Positions 48,301 to 54,965 of a stretch of 64,000 nt of DNA are shown piece after piece; position 1 is the first letter of the stretch; each line of letters starts with the position of its first letter. Under the pieces are notes generated by a model. That model saw only the letters and a program-made list of their open reading frames with translations, did not search any database and was not told the origin of the DNA. Made by a program: the position numbers and the translations under genes. Origin of the DNA: Incurvaria masculella (taxonomy: Eukaryota; Arthropoda; Insecta; Lepidoptera; Incurvariidae); the NCBI GenBank assembly GCA_946894095.1, contig OX335653.1:2919001-2983000 (forward strand), given 5' to 3'.

Positions 48301-51300
48301 CGAGTGTCGGGAATCGCCATGCAGTACGGTACTCACCAACAGTATAGATCATGAACACGTTTGAGCCGAGTATACAGGCGACCCACACCGCCACTTCGTC
48401 TGGTCGGCCAACTCGCATCATTGAAAAGCCGGTACCTGTAATAATATTAATCAATTGTTCTCGCATACTATCAAAACTGGTAAGCCTTTCATGCGAGAGG
48501 TTGTGAGTTCAAATCCTCGGCCCGGTCATGCACCACTTTCTTTATCTTAATCTCATGAGTAAGCCCGCTCAACTCACTCAATTAACTCGCCTGGTAAACA
48601 AGTAAAAGTCGTATTCAGAGAGCACCTCTCAAAACTTAATACCAGATTAGCACCGGACTAACCATACACAAACCGGTTTAGTCCGGCCGATTAAAGTTAG
48701 TCTGCCCACTCTGGATAAACCTGTAAGTGATTAAATTTGACGTTTGGTTGCATTTCGGACCATGCAAAAGCTAAATTTCAGTCACGAAATCCAAATATAC
48801 ATCAGATTTAATTACTCACTTGCTTGTTCCCCAGACGTATGAATTTACCATGGTAACATGAGTTACGGACGACTGGGACTGGGACTAGGCGAATTATTCC
48901 ATACTGTGTATTTGCAAGTTTCGATTACTCTACGCACCCAGGAAAGTAGCCATGCACACAAAGAGCGCCCTCTTGTAGCGAACATCCATGCTCACTTTGG
49001 AGAGAGGTTGGTCGTTCAGCTTCAGATATGTATTGTAATCGATGTATTCGACTCCGGTTCCTAAAATATGATTACATTAGTAGAAATATATATGACTTGA
49101 GTGTTATGAAATCATTTTCCTGTTGGTACTAGCCTAAGAGCAATATCCTACTTTAGGATAAGGGGTAAGTTGGGTAAATTAAAAAAAACCGGCCAAGTGC
49201 GAGTCGGACTCGCACACGTAGGGTTCCTTACCATCAACACCAAAAAATCTCGTTTTTTTTATGGTACCCCCCTTATTTTTTTATTTTACCTATTTGTTGT
49301 TACAGCGGCAAAATAAAAACACACTCTGTGAACATTTCAGCTGCCTACCTATTACGGTTCATCAGGTACAGCCCTGTAACAGACGGACGTACGGACGGAC
49401 AGCGGAGGCTTAGTAATAGGGTTCCGTTTTCACCCTTTGGATAAGGAACCCTAATAAATGGTGACCCAACAGGATAGCAGTTCAGTCTCAGGGGCTTGGC
49501 TAGCTCGTGGTCTAAGGGAGTCTTGGACTTGCCATGCGAGAGGATATCATACATCATGCACCACTTTATTTCTGTTTCTGAGTTGGATAAGTGCATTTCG
49601 TTACGAATACGATCTGTTCCATGGTTCGTGCTCCCCTTCCATGCTAAACTGAAGGTCTCCTTTCCCTACTAGGTGATAGGGTTAAGCCCGCCCGGGTTTG
49701 TACCACCGCATTGGATGACACTATGGTTGAAGCGGCAATAAAAAGACTGTACTGTTTTTCATGCAGTTCAGCGTATCACAAGGGAAGATTGGCACCTTAT
49801 TTATTCGGGAATGTTGTGTATTAGGCTAGTATCATGACGGTTGTTGTGTGGTATTAAAAATGCATGTCATGTTAAAAAAAAACTACCAGATATACGAATC
49901 AAGATGTTGTGACATGTTGCAGCCTATGGTTAGGTAAGCGATAAGGGAATCTCACGATAGTAGCGGTCCATAGTGGCTAGGTACATGGAGAAAGTAAGTC
50001 AGTACACGATGAGCACGAACAGCAGAAGGCGGCGCAGCTTTCCGTCCAGATGTACTAGTCGAACATCTTGTGATAAATTCCAGCCTATGGTTAGGTAAGC
50101 TATAAGGGAATCTCACGATAGTAGCGGACCATATTGGCTGGATACATTGAGCAGGTGAACCAGTGCACGATGAGCACGAACAGTAGAAGGCGGCGCAGCT
50201 TTCCCTCCAGACATACTAGTCGAACATCTTGTGACAAGTTCCAGCCTATGGTTAGGTAAGCTATAAGGGAATCTCACCATAGCAGCGGATCATAGTGACT
50301 AGATACATTGAGCAGGTGAACCAGTGCACGATGAACACGAACAGCAGAAGGCGGCGCAGCTTTCCCTCCAGGCGTACTAGTCGAACATCTTGTGACAAGT
50401 TCCAGCCTATGGTTAGGTAACCGATAAGGGAATCTCACGATAGTAGCGGACCATAGTGCCTAGATACATTGAGCAGGTGAACCAGTGCACAATTAGTACG
50501 AACAGCAGAAGGCGGCGCAGCTTTCCCTCCAGGCGTACTAGTCGAACATTTTGTGACAAGTTCCAGCCTATGGTTAGGTAAGCTATAAGGGAATCCCACC
50601 ATAGCAGCGGATCATAGTGGCTAGATACATTGAGCAGGTGAACCAGTGCACGATGAGCACGAACAGCAGAAAACGGCGCAGCTTTCCCTCCAGGCGTACT
50701 AGTCGAACATCTTGTGACAAGTTCCAGCCTATGGTTAGGTAAGCTATAAGGGAATCTCACCATAGTAGCGGATCATAGTGGCTAAATACAATGAGCAGGT
50801 GAACCAGTGCACGATGAGCACGAACAGCAGAAGGCGGCGCAGCTTTCCCTCCAGGCGTACTAGTCGAACATCTTGTGACAAGTTCCAGCCTATGGTTAGG
50901 TAAGCTATAAGGGAATCTCACCATAGTATCGGATCATAGTGGCTAGATACATTGAGCAGGTGAACTAGTGCACGATGAGCACGAACAGCAGAAGGCGGCG
51001 CAGCTTTCCCTCCAGACGTACTAGTCGAACATCTTGTGACAAGTTCCAGCCTATGGTTAGGTAAGCTATAAGGGAATCTCACGATAGTAGCGGACCATAG
51101 TGGCTAGATACATTGAGCAGGTGAACCAGTGCACGATGAGCACGAACAGCAAAAGGTGGCGCAGCACTCGCCTCCAGATGTACGAGTCGAAGATCGCCTG
51201 ACAAAATAGAGTTCAGAATAACCACAGGGCAGATAACTCTGCCAGTCAAACGGCCACCCATCCAGAACCCGATCGCGCCCAGTGTTGCTTCATCTCTATG

Positions 51301-54300
51301 ATCGCACTCCGAGGGTAATAATTTAAAATTTTAAAGCATTTTATCTGTACGATAACTAGTTTTTACTTGTAAACTAGTTAATAACAAGTAAATATACTTT
51401 TTTTACTAATCATGTACGTAGCTTGTTCCAAGGAATGTGACATGTATGTATAATCGACCGTGAAACAAGGATACATTAATTAAAGAAAGATCCCTGTATA
51501 AAGAACTACTTTACGAATATACTAATGCGTTGTTTGCAGCCAAGGTCCGTAACTTAACGAAGGTAAATACATGTATGTAGGTATAATCTTAAATACTGTG
51601 TTAGTAGGAGACATTGATTACGGGAAGAGGGACTGTAGGAGAATTCCAAATTATGGCCAAATTATATACAGCAGGTGGCGAAATTTGTTAGATGCAATAC
51701 CCGCGAATGAAATGTTTTTCTGGTTCAGATCCAGGCTTGTAGTATAATCGTAAAGTAGTTATTTTTACGGGGATCTTTCTTTAATTGATGTGTCTTTGCT
51801 TTACGGTCGATTATACATACATAAATGACACTTTCCTTAATAATAAGTTTCTAGTTCTAAGCAAAGTTTATTTTGATAATAATAGGTAATAACATAACCA
51901 AACGATTGACTTTATTGGCGCGAAAGCAGCCATCATTTGGAGATGGCGACCACCTCAGAACAGCAAAACAGCTCACATTATGTGTTTAGGTGACCACCAA
52001 TTGGGCAAATAATATCTTGCAATCTTCGTTTGATTTTACATGTACCCATGGATGAATTGGTGGGAGCATAATTTCAAGCAGCCAACCTCCAAAATCAGGC
52101 ACCATTTGTCGATGATTGCGCCCACGTTAAGGATCTTGACGAGTGGCAGCGCGTGCGCGAGCAGCTGCGCGTCACCGCTGCCAACTCGGAGCCACACGAC
52201 GAGGAAGCCGGCCGGGAGCGCAGCCACCAGGTGCACGAGGTGCCGCTGGATGAAAGATCTCACCGAGCTAAACAGATGAACAGCCAGTGGCGGGTTTCCA
52301 TTTGACAAGAGGGGGTGGGGAGGGGGCAGCTGATGGACCTGAAACTGTGTGTGTGACCTGGAAATGGTTGGTCCAAAACGTCGTGCATCATCATCGACAC
52401 ACCTATTTCTTCTATTGCTTCTTCACTATTGCTTCTATGACAATCTATTACAGATTTGAGTGATGGTAGGACGTGCTCTAACCTATCCGGATGTCTCCTA
52501 TCCATGACTATATCCAAAGTGTCTTGAACCAGCAGGCCCGTGTTGAACTCCACCATCAAGTCCACCGCGCTGATCAACTGCAGGACCTGAGGGTAGACAG
52601 CAGTAGGGCAATTTTTTTCCTATACCAAGCCATGGAGGTGAAGAAATACACCTCCAGGTACCAAGCCCTAACAGTAACGATTATTACCCAAAATTACGTA
52701 GTTATATTATTGAAGGCCACGCTATTTTTGGCAACGATAACGCAAATGGCTGAAGCTGGGTTCACAAGTATGAGTGTTGCATTTTCAAGTGCCCGGTAAA
52801 CTGCAGAACGCACTCCAAGATACTTCCCCTAATTTAAAATTTGACAAAAGCATCATGACAGCCGGCATGGTTTCGCAGCCCGCAAACCTCAAGGCCACGA
52901 ATACGCTTGATGATGTATTAAGGATCTAACCAATAGCACATAGTCGAGAACGTGTGGCAGAGGTTTCTCGATGTCGTTAACGACGAAGCAGAGCCGCAAT
53001 GGTGTCACTGCCAGCATCGCCAGGTATTCCAGCAGCATTAAACCGCTCCATGTGAAGCTGTAGGACACGTTGCATTTAGGAATAGCGAGCTCAGTAGTAC
53101 AGGTTTTCATGGTTGCCAAAACGCTGACAGAATGAGCGCTCCTCGTGAAATAGTGAACCGATTTATACATAACTAGCAGCCCGTCCCGGCTTTGCACGGG
53201 CATAATATTATTTAAAAAAAATATTCTTTTGACACAATGATACACAAATAAACCCTATTTAGGTAGAGTTCCTACATTGAAATATTTGAAATAAAAACAA
53301 TATAGAGATATTTTTATTAGATGATTGGATATTAGAGAGCTCCGATAATAAACGCGTCCGATCGCTGCTAAATTCAAAGTGCTAGAGAGAACCGCGGCCT
53401 CCGACGCACTATTTATAGGCACGCTCCCGCTGCCCCGGCCGGCCGGTACCGCCGCAAACGTAGCGTCCCGCAATTTTTGTATCTGTAATTGGGCTGTTAG
53501 ACATTCATGTCCCGTTATCCGCACCGAGGGATGCGTATATTTTATGAAGGTAATTTGTCCGTCACGGCGTTATTATGATATAACAAAAAAAAAAATTTAT
53601 GGATTTTCACCTTTACTTGTGCTGTGGACTATATTTCTTGCCAAATTTCATGGTTCCCAATCAGTCAGGTTTTGAATTATCTGCTTATCTGGCCGTATTT
53701 ATTTAACGCGCTTACTTAGAAGCTTGATTTACATATCCAAGGGACCAACACAGTGTTGCCAGATCTACCGTATTTACGGTAGATCTACCGCTATCCAACT
53801 CATCCTACCTTTCTACCGTTGAGAGCTATATTTTCTACTGTTTTTTCAACAAACTAATTAAAATACCATTTAATGTTATGTTATGATATTAAAAATACAA
53901 TTTATTTGAAACACACCCACATGTGAAGGTAGTTCGAATCGGAATACGCCTCACCCAATCCCAATGAATCGTTTTGGGGATTACCAGAGTCGCCGCGAGA
54001 ATAAGCCGCGTTCATTGCTTTAAGCGTGAACATTTCTCGTGCATGAGACGTCTCTGTCTAATACAATGATGTGATGGAGAAAGCACTAATATGCTTCAAT
54101 GATTATGTTCTATCATTTATGCGGAAGAACGGAACAGAACGGAAATAATGCAATTATTTTATCCGCTATTCTTTCCTTCTTGTTATTTTGAGACAAAAAA
54201 AATGGAGGACTGATTTTCAAATAGCGTTAAAAGCACCAGCCAACACATTGCTGTACAACAAAGAACTTCTAGTGCAGAAAATGTTAAGAAGAAAAGGAAA

Positions 54301-54965
54301 TATGCTCAGCAGCTTAAACTCAGTTGGAATCAATCGAGTTATTTGAACCTTGTCTCAAAAACAGTAAAAAAGGACGTGAATATTATTTTTATAAATCGTG
54401 TAATAAAGTCATTAACGTAGGTACCTGCAGGAAAGGACAGTTAAATCTGGGATGCAAACATATAAAAATATAGTCAACTAATACATTTACAGCCCCAAAT
54501 TATGTTAAAAAAATCTACCGCTAAATCTACCTCTTTTTATTTTAAGTTCCACTGCACTGACGCTTCTCACGTCTGGCAACACTGGACCAACATAAAAACC
54601 TAATATTAACTAATTAAATTAAACTAACCTATATACCTCCATGCCTTCCTAAGAAAATGGGTCAGACAGACGGGCAGACGGGCAACAATGTGATCTTAAT
54701 TCGCTTGCACAAAGCCCATGCTACAGCAAGATTTCTCCTTCCAAGCTTATCAACATCACCTGAAGACGCTGAGTGGGTGCACGTTCTTGTGGCTCGTCGA
54801 GCTGCACTGGCGGCGCCTATCGGCCACCAGGGCCGGCACGCTCTGGTAGTAGCGTTGCGAGCGCGGGTGCTGCGCCCACGCCAGGAACAGCCCTCGCAGC
54901 CGCGATTCACCATTGGCAGTAAGGCTGTTCTTAGGGTCTGTTGAAGTGGATAATCTTGAGCGAAC
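27384..54965 (-). CDS. Divergent HCN/CNG-type cyclic-nucleotide-gated channel, at least 12 exons
   Basis: Predicted six-helix plasma-membrane cation channel subunit with a cytoplasmic cyclic-nucleotide domain. Exons, 5' to 3': 54965-54760, 53123-52931, 52586-52483, 52267-52126, 51197-51083, 49060-48938, 48435-48337, 45870-45797, 39267-39150, 37280-37057, 28720-28593, 27534-27384. All junction phases agree and the sum is 1677 nt (558 aa plus stop). Landmarks: HPLSVF before S1; S1 LLEYLAMLAV; S2 LISAVDLMVEFNTGLL; S3 region VHLVAALPAGFLVVWL; S5 LLLFVLIVHWFTCSMYL; pore MATFLGTGFS; C-linker YMRNKQFPATLQKRILQFYD; and the cNBD from CRKLVDTVPIFKGL to FGEVALL and EVYKMSRSDFR. The filter reads FLGTG where HCN has CIGYG. 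S4 has few basic residues. Gln replaces the usual phosphate-binding Arg. The first exon listed lacks an ATG, so the start lies upstream, unseen. Confidence 0.85.
27775..28080 (-). mobile_element. tRNA-like foldback element, copy 3
   Basis: The tRNA-like core is 27914-27986 (minus). The outer arm TACTAAGCAGGTACGTCGCT is on the left. On the right is the long leader TATACCCATAATTTGGAATT, followed by ACATACATTTATTTAACGC. It lies in the last intron of the channel gene. Confidence 0.8.
28109..28134. repeat. Short perfect-looking palindrome
   Basis: GCAATCTCATAG is followed directly by its reverse complement CTATGAGATTGC with a one- or two-base centre. A hairpin or element junction is possible; function is unknown. 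Confidence 0.6.
28190..28430 (-). repeat. Partial copy of the lepidopteran GGGTTCCGTACC repeat
   Basis: On the plus strand it starts TTAGGGTTCCGTACCCAAAGG, the complement of the terminal part of the copies at 39577-39975, 49187-49455 and 60608-60893. It ends near CCTCCTTTTTTGAAGTCGGT, a second phrase frequent in such repeats. Confidence 0.6.
29040..29540 (+). repeat. SINE-derived segment
   Basis: GATAAGTGCATTTCATCACTAATGC and CAGGGTTAAACCCGCCC match the SINE body of the copy at 49465-49770. The upstream part has GAGCGACCCGGCGAAGC, a common repeat terminus. No gene is visible. Confidence 0.5.
30234..30778. mobile_element. Foldback element with arms of about 120 bp
   Basis: The left arm (30234-30355) and right arm (about 30655-30778) are inverted copies. 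Both carry GGAGGTC, then CTGGGTTCACAGG, then CCAACCCTCTGA, then CCAAGTGGTTGCGTTA. The spacer is about 300 bp and non-coding. A detached arm fragment lies at about 52715-52770. Confidence 0.8.
31832..32578 (-). CDS. Vap33: VAMP-associated protein (VAP/VAP33), intronless
   Basis: ER tail-anchored adaptor that holds FFAT-motif proteins at membrane contact sites. The single open frame is 248 residues, a normal full length for the family. Residues 1-125 form the MSP domain, with the family signature TAPKKYCVRPNSG at 45-57. Pro54 aligns with the proline mutated in human VAPB-linked motor neuron disease. Residues about 175-215 look like a coiled coil (SEEVARLLESERKLKQEIML). The C-terminal anchor LLLAVAVAVGLLGIIIGKFL is followed by the stop. 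The gene lies inside the 8.3-kb intron between channel exons 37057 and 28720, on the same strand. It is GC-rich compared with its surroundings. Having no intron is unusual for this family and suggests a retrocopy or intron loss. The upstream 130 bp is GC- and GAGA-rich and may hold the promoter. Confidence 0.93.
   Translation of the reverse strand: MSKPEQVLTIEPKVLVFKEPYHNSTTYMKLSNPTSDLIFFKIKTTAPKKYCVRPNSGALEPRNEIQVAITPQPQSFDPSDKHKFMVQAVVAPDATASADSVWRDVAADRLMESKLKCVFESARPAGAATGGGGEEARAEPRKAFAVPDAGKTSTPLKDNFQHAESATAGAQGEAKVSEEVARLLESERKLKQEIMLLKEEQLHLRARQNERAHTFAPPDKSERSPTSLLLAVAVAVGLLGIIIGKFLM
32579..32715 (-). promoter_or_regulatory. Probable 5' UTR/promoter of the VAP gene
   Basis: This short stretch is more GC-rich than its flanks. 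It carries GAGAGAGTGAGAGAG and GGAGCGCAGCGCGG on the plus strand just upstream of the VAP start codon. It turns AT-rich beyond about 32710. No TATA box is evident. Confidence 0.4.
32720..33410. other. Intronic stretch of the channel gene
   Basis: A 99-codon frame at 33111-33410 (+) begins with ATG but has no recognisable domain and a lysine-rich composition typical of AT-rich noncoding DNA. Nothing else is supportable. Confidence 0.35.
33416..33523 (+). mobile_element. Short MITE, GTATTCAGAG family, copy 1
   Basis: 108 bp with inverted ends GTATTCAGAG...CTCTGAATAC. A near-identical copy is at 48611-48719. Interior phrases are ACTAACCATACAAAAACCGG and GATTAAAGTTAGTC. It is non-coding. Confidence 0.8.
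33530..35030. other. Intronic stretch of the channel gene
   Basis: It contains a hairpin CCATGGAGGTGACACCTCCATGG at about 33952-33975 and probable repeat debris (GCGGGTCGGGTCGGGTCGC at about 34450). No coding exon with matching splice sites was found. Confidence 0.4.
35030..35200 (-). repeat. Probable LINE-related fragment
   Basis: The minus strand reads GTYCTACCTGCAAAGG-like sequence with GTACAACCTGGGGTCCTTC and AGTACCTGGCCGGCC. This resembles a conserved 3' part of lepidopteran retroelement copies. There is no long frame, and the family assignment is weak. Confidence 0.3.
35655..35700. repeat. Cluster of TGACTCA/TGAGTCA motifs
   Basis: Within 45 bp there are two TTGACTCA and one or two GAGTCA motifs in a 16-bp direct repeat (GTCACCGTTGACTCA twice). 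These match AP-1 or CNC-bZIP sites. The cluster lies in an intron of the channel gene, 4 kb upstream of VAP; regulatory use is only inferred. Confidence 0.4.
36830..36940 (-). repeat. tRNA-derived SINE head
   Basis: Read on the minus strand, CGTAGCATAGTGGCGCGG resembles an A box and GGTCTGGGTTCAAATGC resembles a B box, about 35 bp apart. No intact acceptor stem or 3' end is present, so it is a SINE head and not a tRNA gene. Confidence 0.5.
38226..38490 (-). mobile_element. tRNA-like foldback element, copy 4
   Basis: This copy has the best tRNA-like core, 38320-38392 (minus). Acceptor CAGCAGG pairs with CTTGCAG (one mismatch, one G-T). The D stem is GCG/CGC, the anticodon stem ATACC/GGTAT with a 7-base loop, the variable loop is 5 bases, and the T stem is GCTGG/CCAGC with loop TTCGGGT, 73 nt in all. 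The left arm has GTATAATCGACCGTGAAGC. Confidence 0.85.
38592..38930 (-). mobile_element. tRNA-like foldback element, copy 5, complete with both arms
   Basis: 339 bp. The left arm 38592-38708 and right arm 38817-38930 are near-perfect inverted copies of about 110 bp, with outermost TAAATATACTTTTTCGTAC. The tRNA-like core (38730-38802, minus) is in the loop. This copy shows the whole architecture most clearly. Confidence 0.88.
39577..39975 (+). repeat. Lepidopteran interspersed repeat with internal GGAC microsatellite
   Basis: It begins ACCGGCCAAGTGCGAGTCGG and ends GGGTTCCGTTTTTACCCTTTGGGTACGGAACCCTAA. Other copies are at 49187-49455, 60608-60893 and 28190-28430. Positions about 39788-39915 are a GGAC microsatellite of some 30 units with a few GGACA variants at the edges. 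The shorter copies have only a few units, so the tract has expanded here. Confidence 0.85.
40030..45585 (+). mobile_element. Complete Ty3/Gypsy-type LTR retrotransposon
   Basis: The 5' LTR is 40030-40561 and the 3' LTR 45063-45585. Both start TGTTACG and end GTAACA. By eye they differ only by a 9-bp block, present in the 5' LTR and missing in the 3' LTR. A 4-bp duplication ATAC flanks the element (40026-40029 and 45586-45589). A primer-binding-like TGGTGTCAGAAGTGGGA follows the 5' LTR at 40564. A purine tract AAGGAGGAGGCAG precedes the 3' LTR. The LTR carries a TATA-like GATATAAAAGG and AATAAA. It lies in the channel gene's intron between exons 45797 and 39267, opposite strand, 211 bp from the nearer exon. 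Near-identical LTRs and an intact frame indicate a recent insertion. Confidence 0.95.
40693..45051 (+). CDS. Gag-Pol polyprotein of the LTR retrotransposon (1452 aa, intact)
   Basis: A single frame carries the capsid and enzyme functions for retrotransposition. Residues 1-75 are tandem EQARRQEEQ-type repeats, probably a coiled coil. Gag follows at about 135-300. A CCHC zinc knuckle (CYKCNELGHLRTNC) is near 322. The aspartic protease motif LDTGAS is near 394. Reverse transcriptase spans about 580-790, with YLDDI near 718. RNase H starts near 862 (DTDASNTGIGG). The integrase zinc-binding H-H-C-C region is at about 1100-1142, and the DDE core residues lie near 1170, 1227 and 1263 (TDQGRNF, YHPQSDGMVERF). 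No envelope frame follows, so it is a retrotransposon and not a retrovirus. Having gag and pol in one frame without a shift is seen in several insect lineages. All recognised catalytic motifs are present. Confidence 0.95.
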   Translation: MTQTPALDLNALMTFMQEQARRQEEQMQEQARRQEEQARRQEEQMHEQARRQEEQAQEHARRQEEQQQELMWAVRESNAKIKEKLDEVNSKIEEQDQTLGRHEERLNGLESKISEEMEKIQTCGVTVSSSATAGARFKVPPFDGLTSWAAYKLQFESVVIANGWNENQARTALTLGLRDKALHVLEALGPRITYDGLLEALESRFGDKHLEHVYRAQLRDRVQRASEGLQQWALEIEKLVRKAHQSSSNSSLEDYLVQAFVDGIRDIEVRAAVRLSHHATLKDALAHALEVEAVRSDPRAHRIREVVTSETRSPARRKFTPRCYKCNELGHLRTNCPKNQTERPDAANEDEKARTGGRMLAGKIEAPKVTISQACTGNSLLVEGQVNGIQCNLTLDTGASRTIVKSKTFGRVIWNRRQYFNGCRIQTATGQHIPVYGEIEVTIKIGCKTYRHTAVLADIIDDCILGLDFMRTNNCKIDVANGVLICGNEEVSWLRKCDVISSDKLDTGRSKVSTLLEESRRDLTVDDFKKATNLLMLYSDIFSSHDGDIGRTSMVKHRIDTGDALPIRQRPRRVPVAKEEEVQRMIADMQKNNVIETSSSPWCSPVVLVKKKDGSTRFCVDYRRLNDVTKKDSYPIPRIDDTLDTLSGMKWFTTLDLKSGYWQVEIDNKDKEKTAFTTGHGLWQFKVMPFGLCNAPATFERLMERVLFGLIGEACLVYLDDIIILGRTFDEHIKNLENVLSKIRQANLKLSGKKCSFFKRQVSYLGHVISGNGIQTDPKKIEAVQEWPIPKDKTEGRAFLGLCSYYRRFVRNFSEIAKPLHRLTEDKRQFNWDEDCANSFQELKQHLCNTPILGYPEAYKEFIVDTDASNTGIGGVLSQRHGDKEIVIGYFSKSLSKPERNYCVTRRELLAVVKTLQHFNKYLLGRRFRLRTDHAALKWLLQFKNPEGQVARWLEQLQEYQFDTEHRSGKTHGNADALSRRPCPEECKHCIREEIKETVHLKAIRTDNISEEWSNENMKLAQEGDDDLMPIIHWKRAGETKPEWRDISAMSTATKSYWAQWSSLVLHDGILYRKWETPNGKDTSLQLVIPRSKIKEVLQCLHDGTSGGHLGIKRTLLKIRQRFYWINCRDDVEDWCRKCTICSAVKGPHTRSKGTLKLYNVGAPWERIALDVAGPFPPTNDGNRYFMVVMDYFTKWPEVFAIPNQEAITVAQKLVHEVFCRYGVPLEIHTDQGRNFESRVFQETCRIMGIHKTRTTPYHPQSDGMVERFNQTLERHLAKLVEDHQKDWDQYIQLFLLSYRTAVHESVDETPAYINFGHELRLPADLLTGIPPEASHCVTEYVSDLRGKMDAVYKRVREAGLRASERMKTRYDRKANGNVFEEGSLVWLHNPLRKKGKSPKLQPKWEGPYRVVTKINDVTYRIRRNDRCREKIVHVDRLARYHGDNYARDEHN
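46140..46689 (+). mobile_element. TIR element (MITE), TTAAGGTGGCCC family, copy 3
   Basis: It has inverted ends TTAAGGCGGCCC and GGGCCACCTTAA, with interior sequence collinear with the copy at 6739-7287. It is non-coding and lies in a channel-gene intron. Confidence 0.85.
46692..46800 (-). pseudogene. Small non-LTR reverse transcriptase fragment
   Basis: The minus strand reads IDRIEKVQRRFLRHLTF, the pattern found near the C-terminus of insect LINE reverse transcriptases. It abuts the MITE at 46140-46689. Too short for a family call. Confidence 0.55.
46870..48300. other. Intronic stretch of the channel gene
   Basis: No exon with matching phase was found. A GC-rich patch at about 47740-47830 and sequence with repeated TCGATCG-like words at 46890-47000 are unexplained. 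The rest is AT-rich. Confidence 0.35.
48480..48560 (+). repeat. tRNA-like SINE head
   Basis: GTAAGCCTTTCATGCGAGAGG with GTGAGTTCAAATCC matches an anticodon-arm-like segment and a B box. It adjoins the interrupted foldback element to its right. Confidence 0.5.
48560..48860. mobile_element. Foldback element interrupted by a MITE
   Basis: The left arm (AACTCGCCTGGTAAACAAG) and right arm (CTTGCTTGTTCCCCAGACG... ACCATGGTAA) belong to the same family as 15940-16246. The short MITE at 48611-48719 is inserted between them, so the MITE came later. Confidence 0.65.
48611..48719 (+). mobile_element. Short MITE, GTATTCAGAG family, copy 2
   Basis: It is collinear with 33416-33523, with a slightly decayed right end (CTCTGGATAAAC). 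It is nested in a foldback element. Confidence 0.75.
49187..49455 (+). repeat. Lepidopteran interspersed repeat, short copy
   Basis: It runs from ACCGGCCAAGTGCGAGTCGG to AAGGAACCCTAA, the same family as 39577-39975 but with only two or three GGAC units. Confidence 0.85.
49465..49770 (+). repeat. SINE copy (reference for the GGTAGGGTTAAG family)
   Basis: It contains GATAAGTGCATTTCGTTACG, CCATGGTTCGTGCTCCCC and GATAGGGTTAAGCCCGCCC. It directly follows the GGAC-type repeat. Confidence 0.6.
49903..51082 (-). repeat. Tandem array of seven dead copies of the channel S5 exon (161-bp unit)
   Basis: Donor-like CTCAC words (GTGAG on the minus strand) fall at 49951, 50112, 50273, 50434, 50595 (one base changed), 50756, 50917 and 51078. 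Every step is exactly 161 bp; the last belongs to the true exon 51083-51197. Each unit holds a copy of the 115-bp exon plus about 46-50 bp of intron. All copies read CTGCTGTTCGTGCTCATCGT like the true exon. Relative to the true exon they share a 1-bp loss, a shorter 5' end and TTCGACTAG, which is a stop in the exon's frame. The exon copies are therefore not usable in the correct phase. Shared defects indicate expansion from one already broken duplicate. Confidence 0.9.
51388..51875 (+). mobile_element. tRNA-like foldback element, copy 6 (diverged)
   Basis: The left outer arm AATATACTTTTTTTACTAAT and right arm CGGTCGATTATACATACATA are inverted copies. The tRNA-like core at about 51669-51742 (+) has an extra base in the D loop and a broken anticodon stem. 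The leader GTAGGAGACATTGATTACGG lies between arm and core. Confidence 0.75.
53172..53230 (+). repeat. Short interspersed repeat with CTAGCAGCCCGTCCCGGC
   Basis: It matches the repeat at 18860-18960. It is close to the 5' edge of channel exon 53123-52931. Confidence 0.5.
53751..54584 (+). mobile_element. Defective hAT-family transposon, 834 bp
   Basis: The terminal inverted repeats CAGTGTTGCCAGA and TCTGGCAACACTG are flanked by a perfect 8-bp duplication GACCAACA (53743-53750 and 54585-54592), the hallmark of hAT insertion. Inside, about 54250-54470, a broken frame reads RKYAQQLKLSWN and then YYFYKSCNKVINVG, resembling a BED-type zinc finger at the N-terminus of hAT transposases. The catalytic domain is missing, so it is non-autonomous. 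It lies in the channel-gene intron between exons 54760 and 53123. Confidence 0.9.

Noticed and set aside
49903..51082. Mutually exclusive alternative channel exons
   Set aside because: Copies use a different acceptor context and are frame-shifted relative to the true exon. In the incoming phase they meet a stop after three codons, so they cannot replace the true exon.
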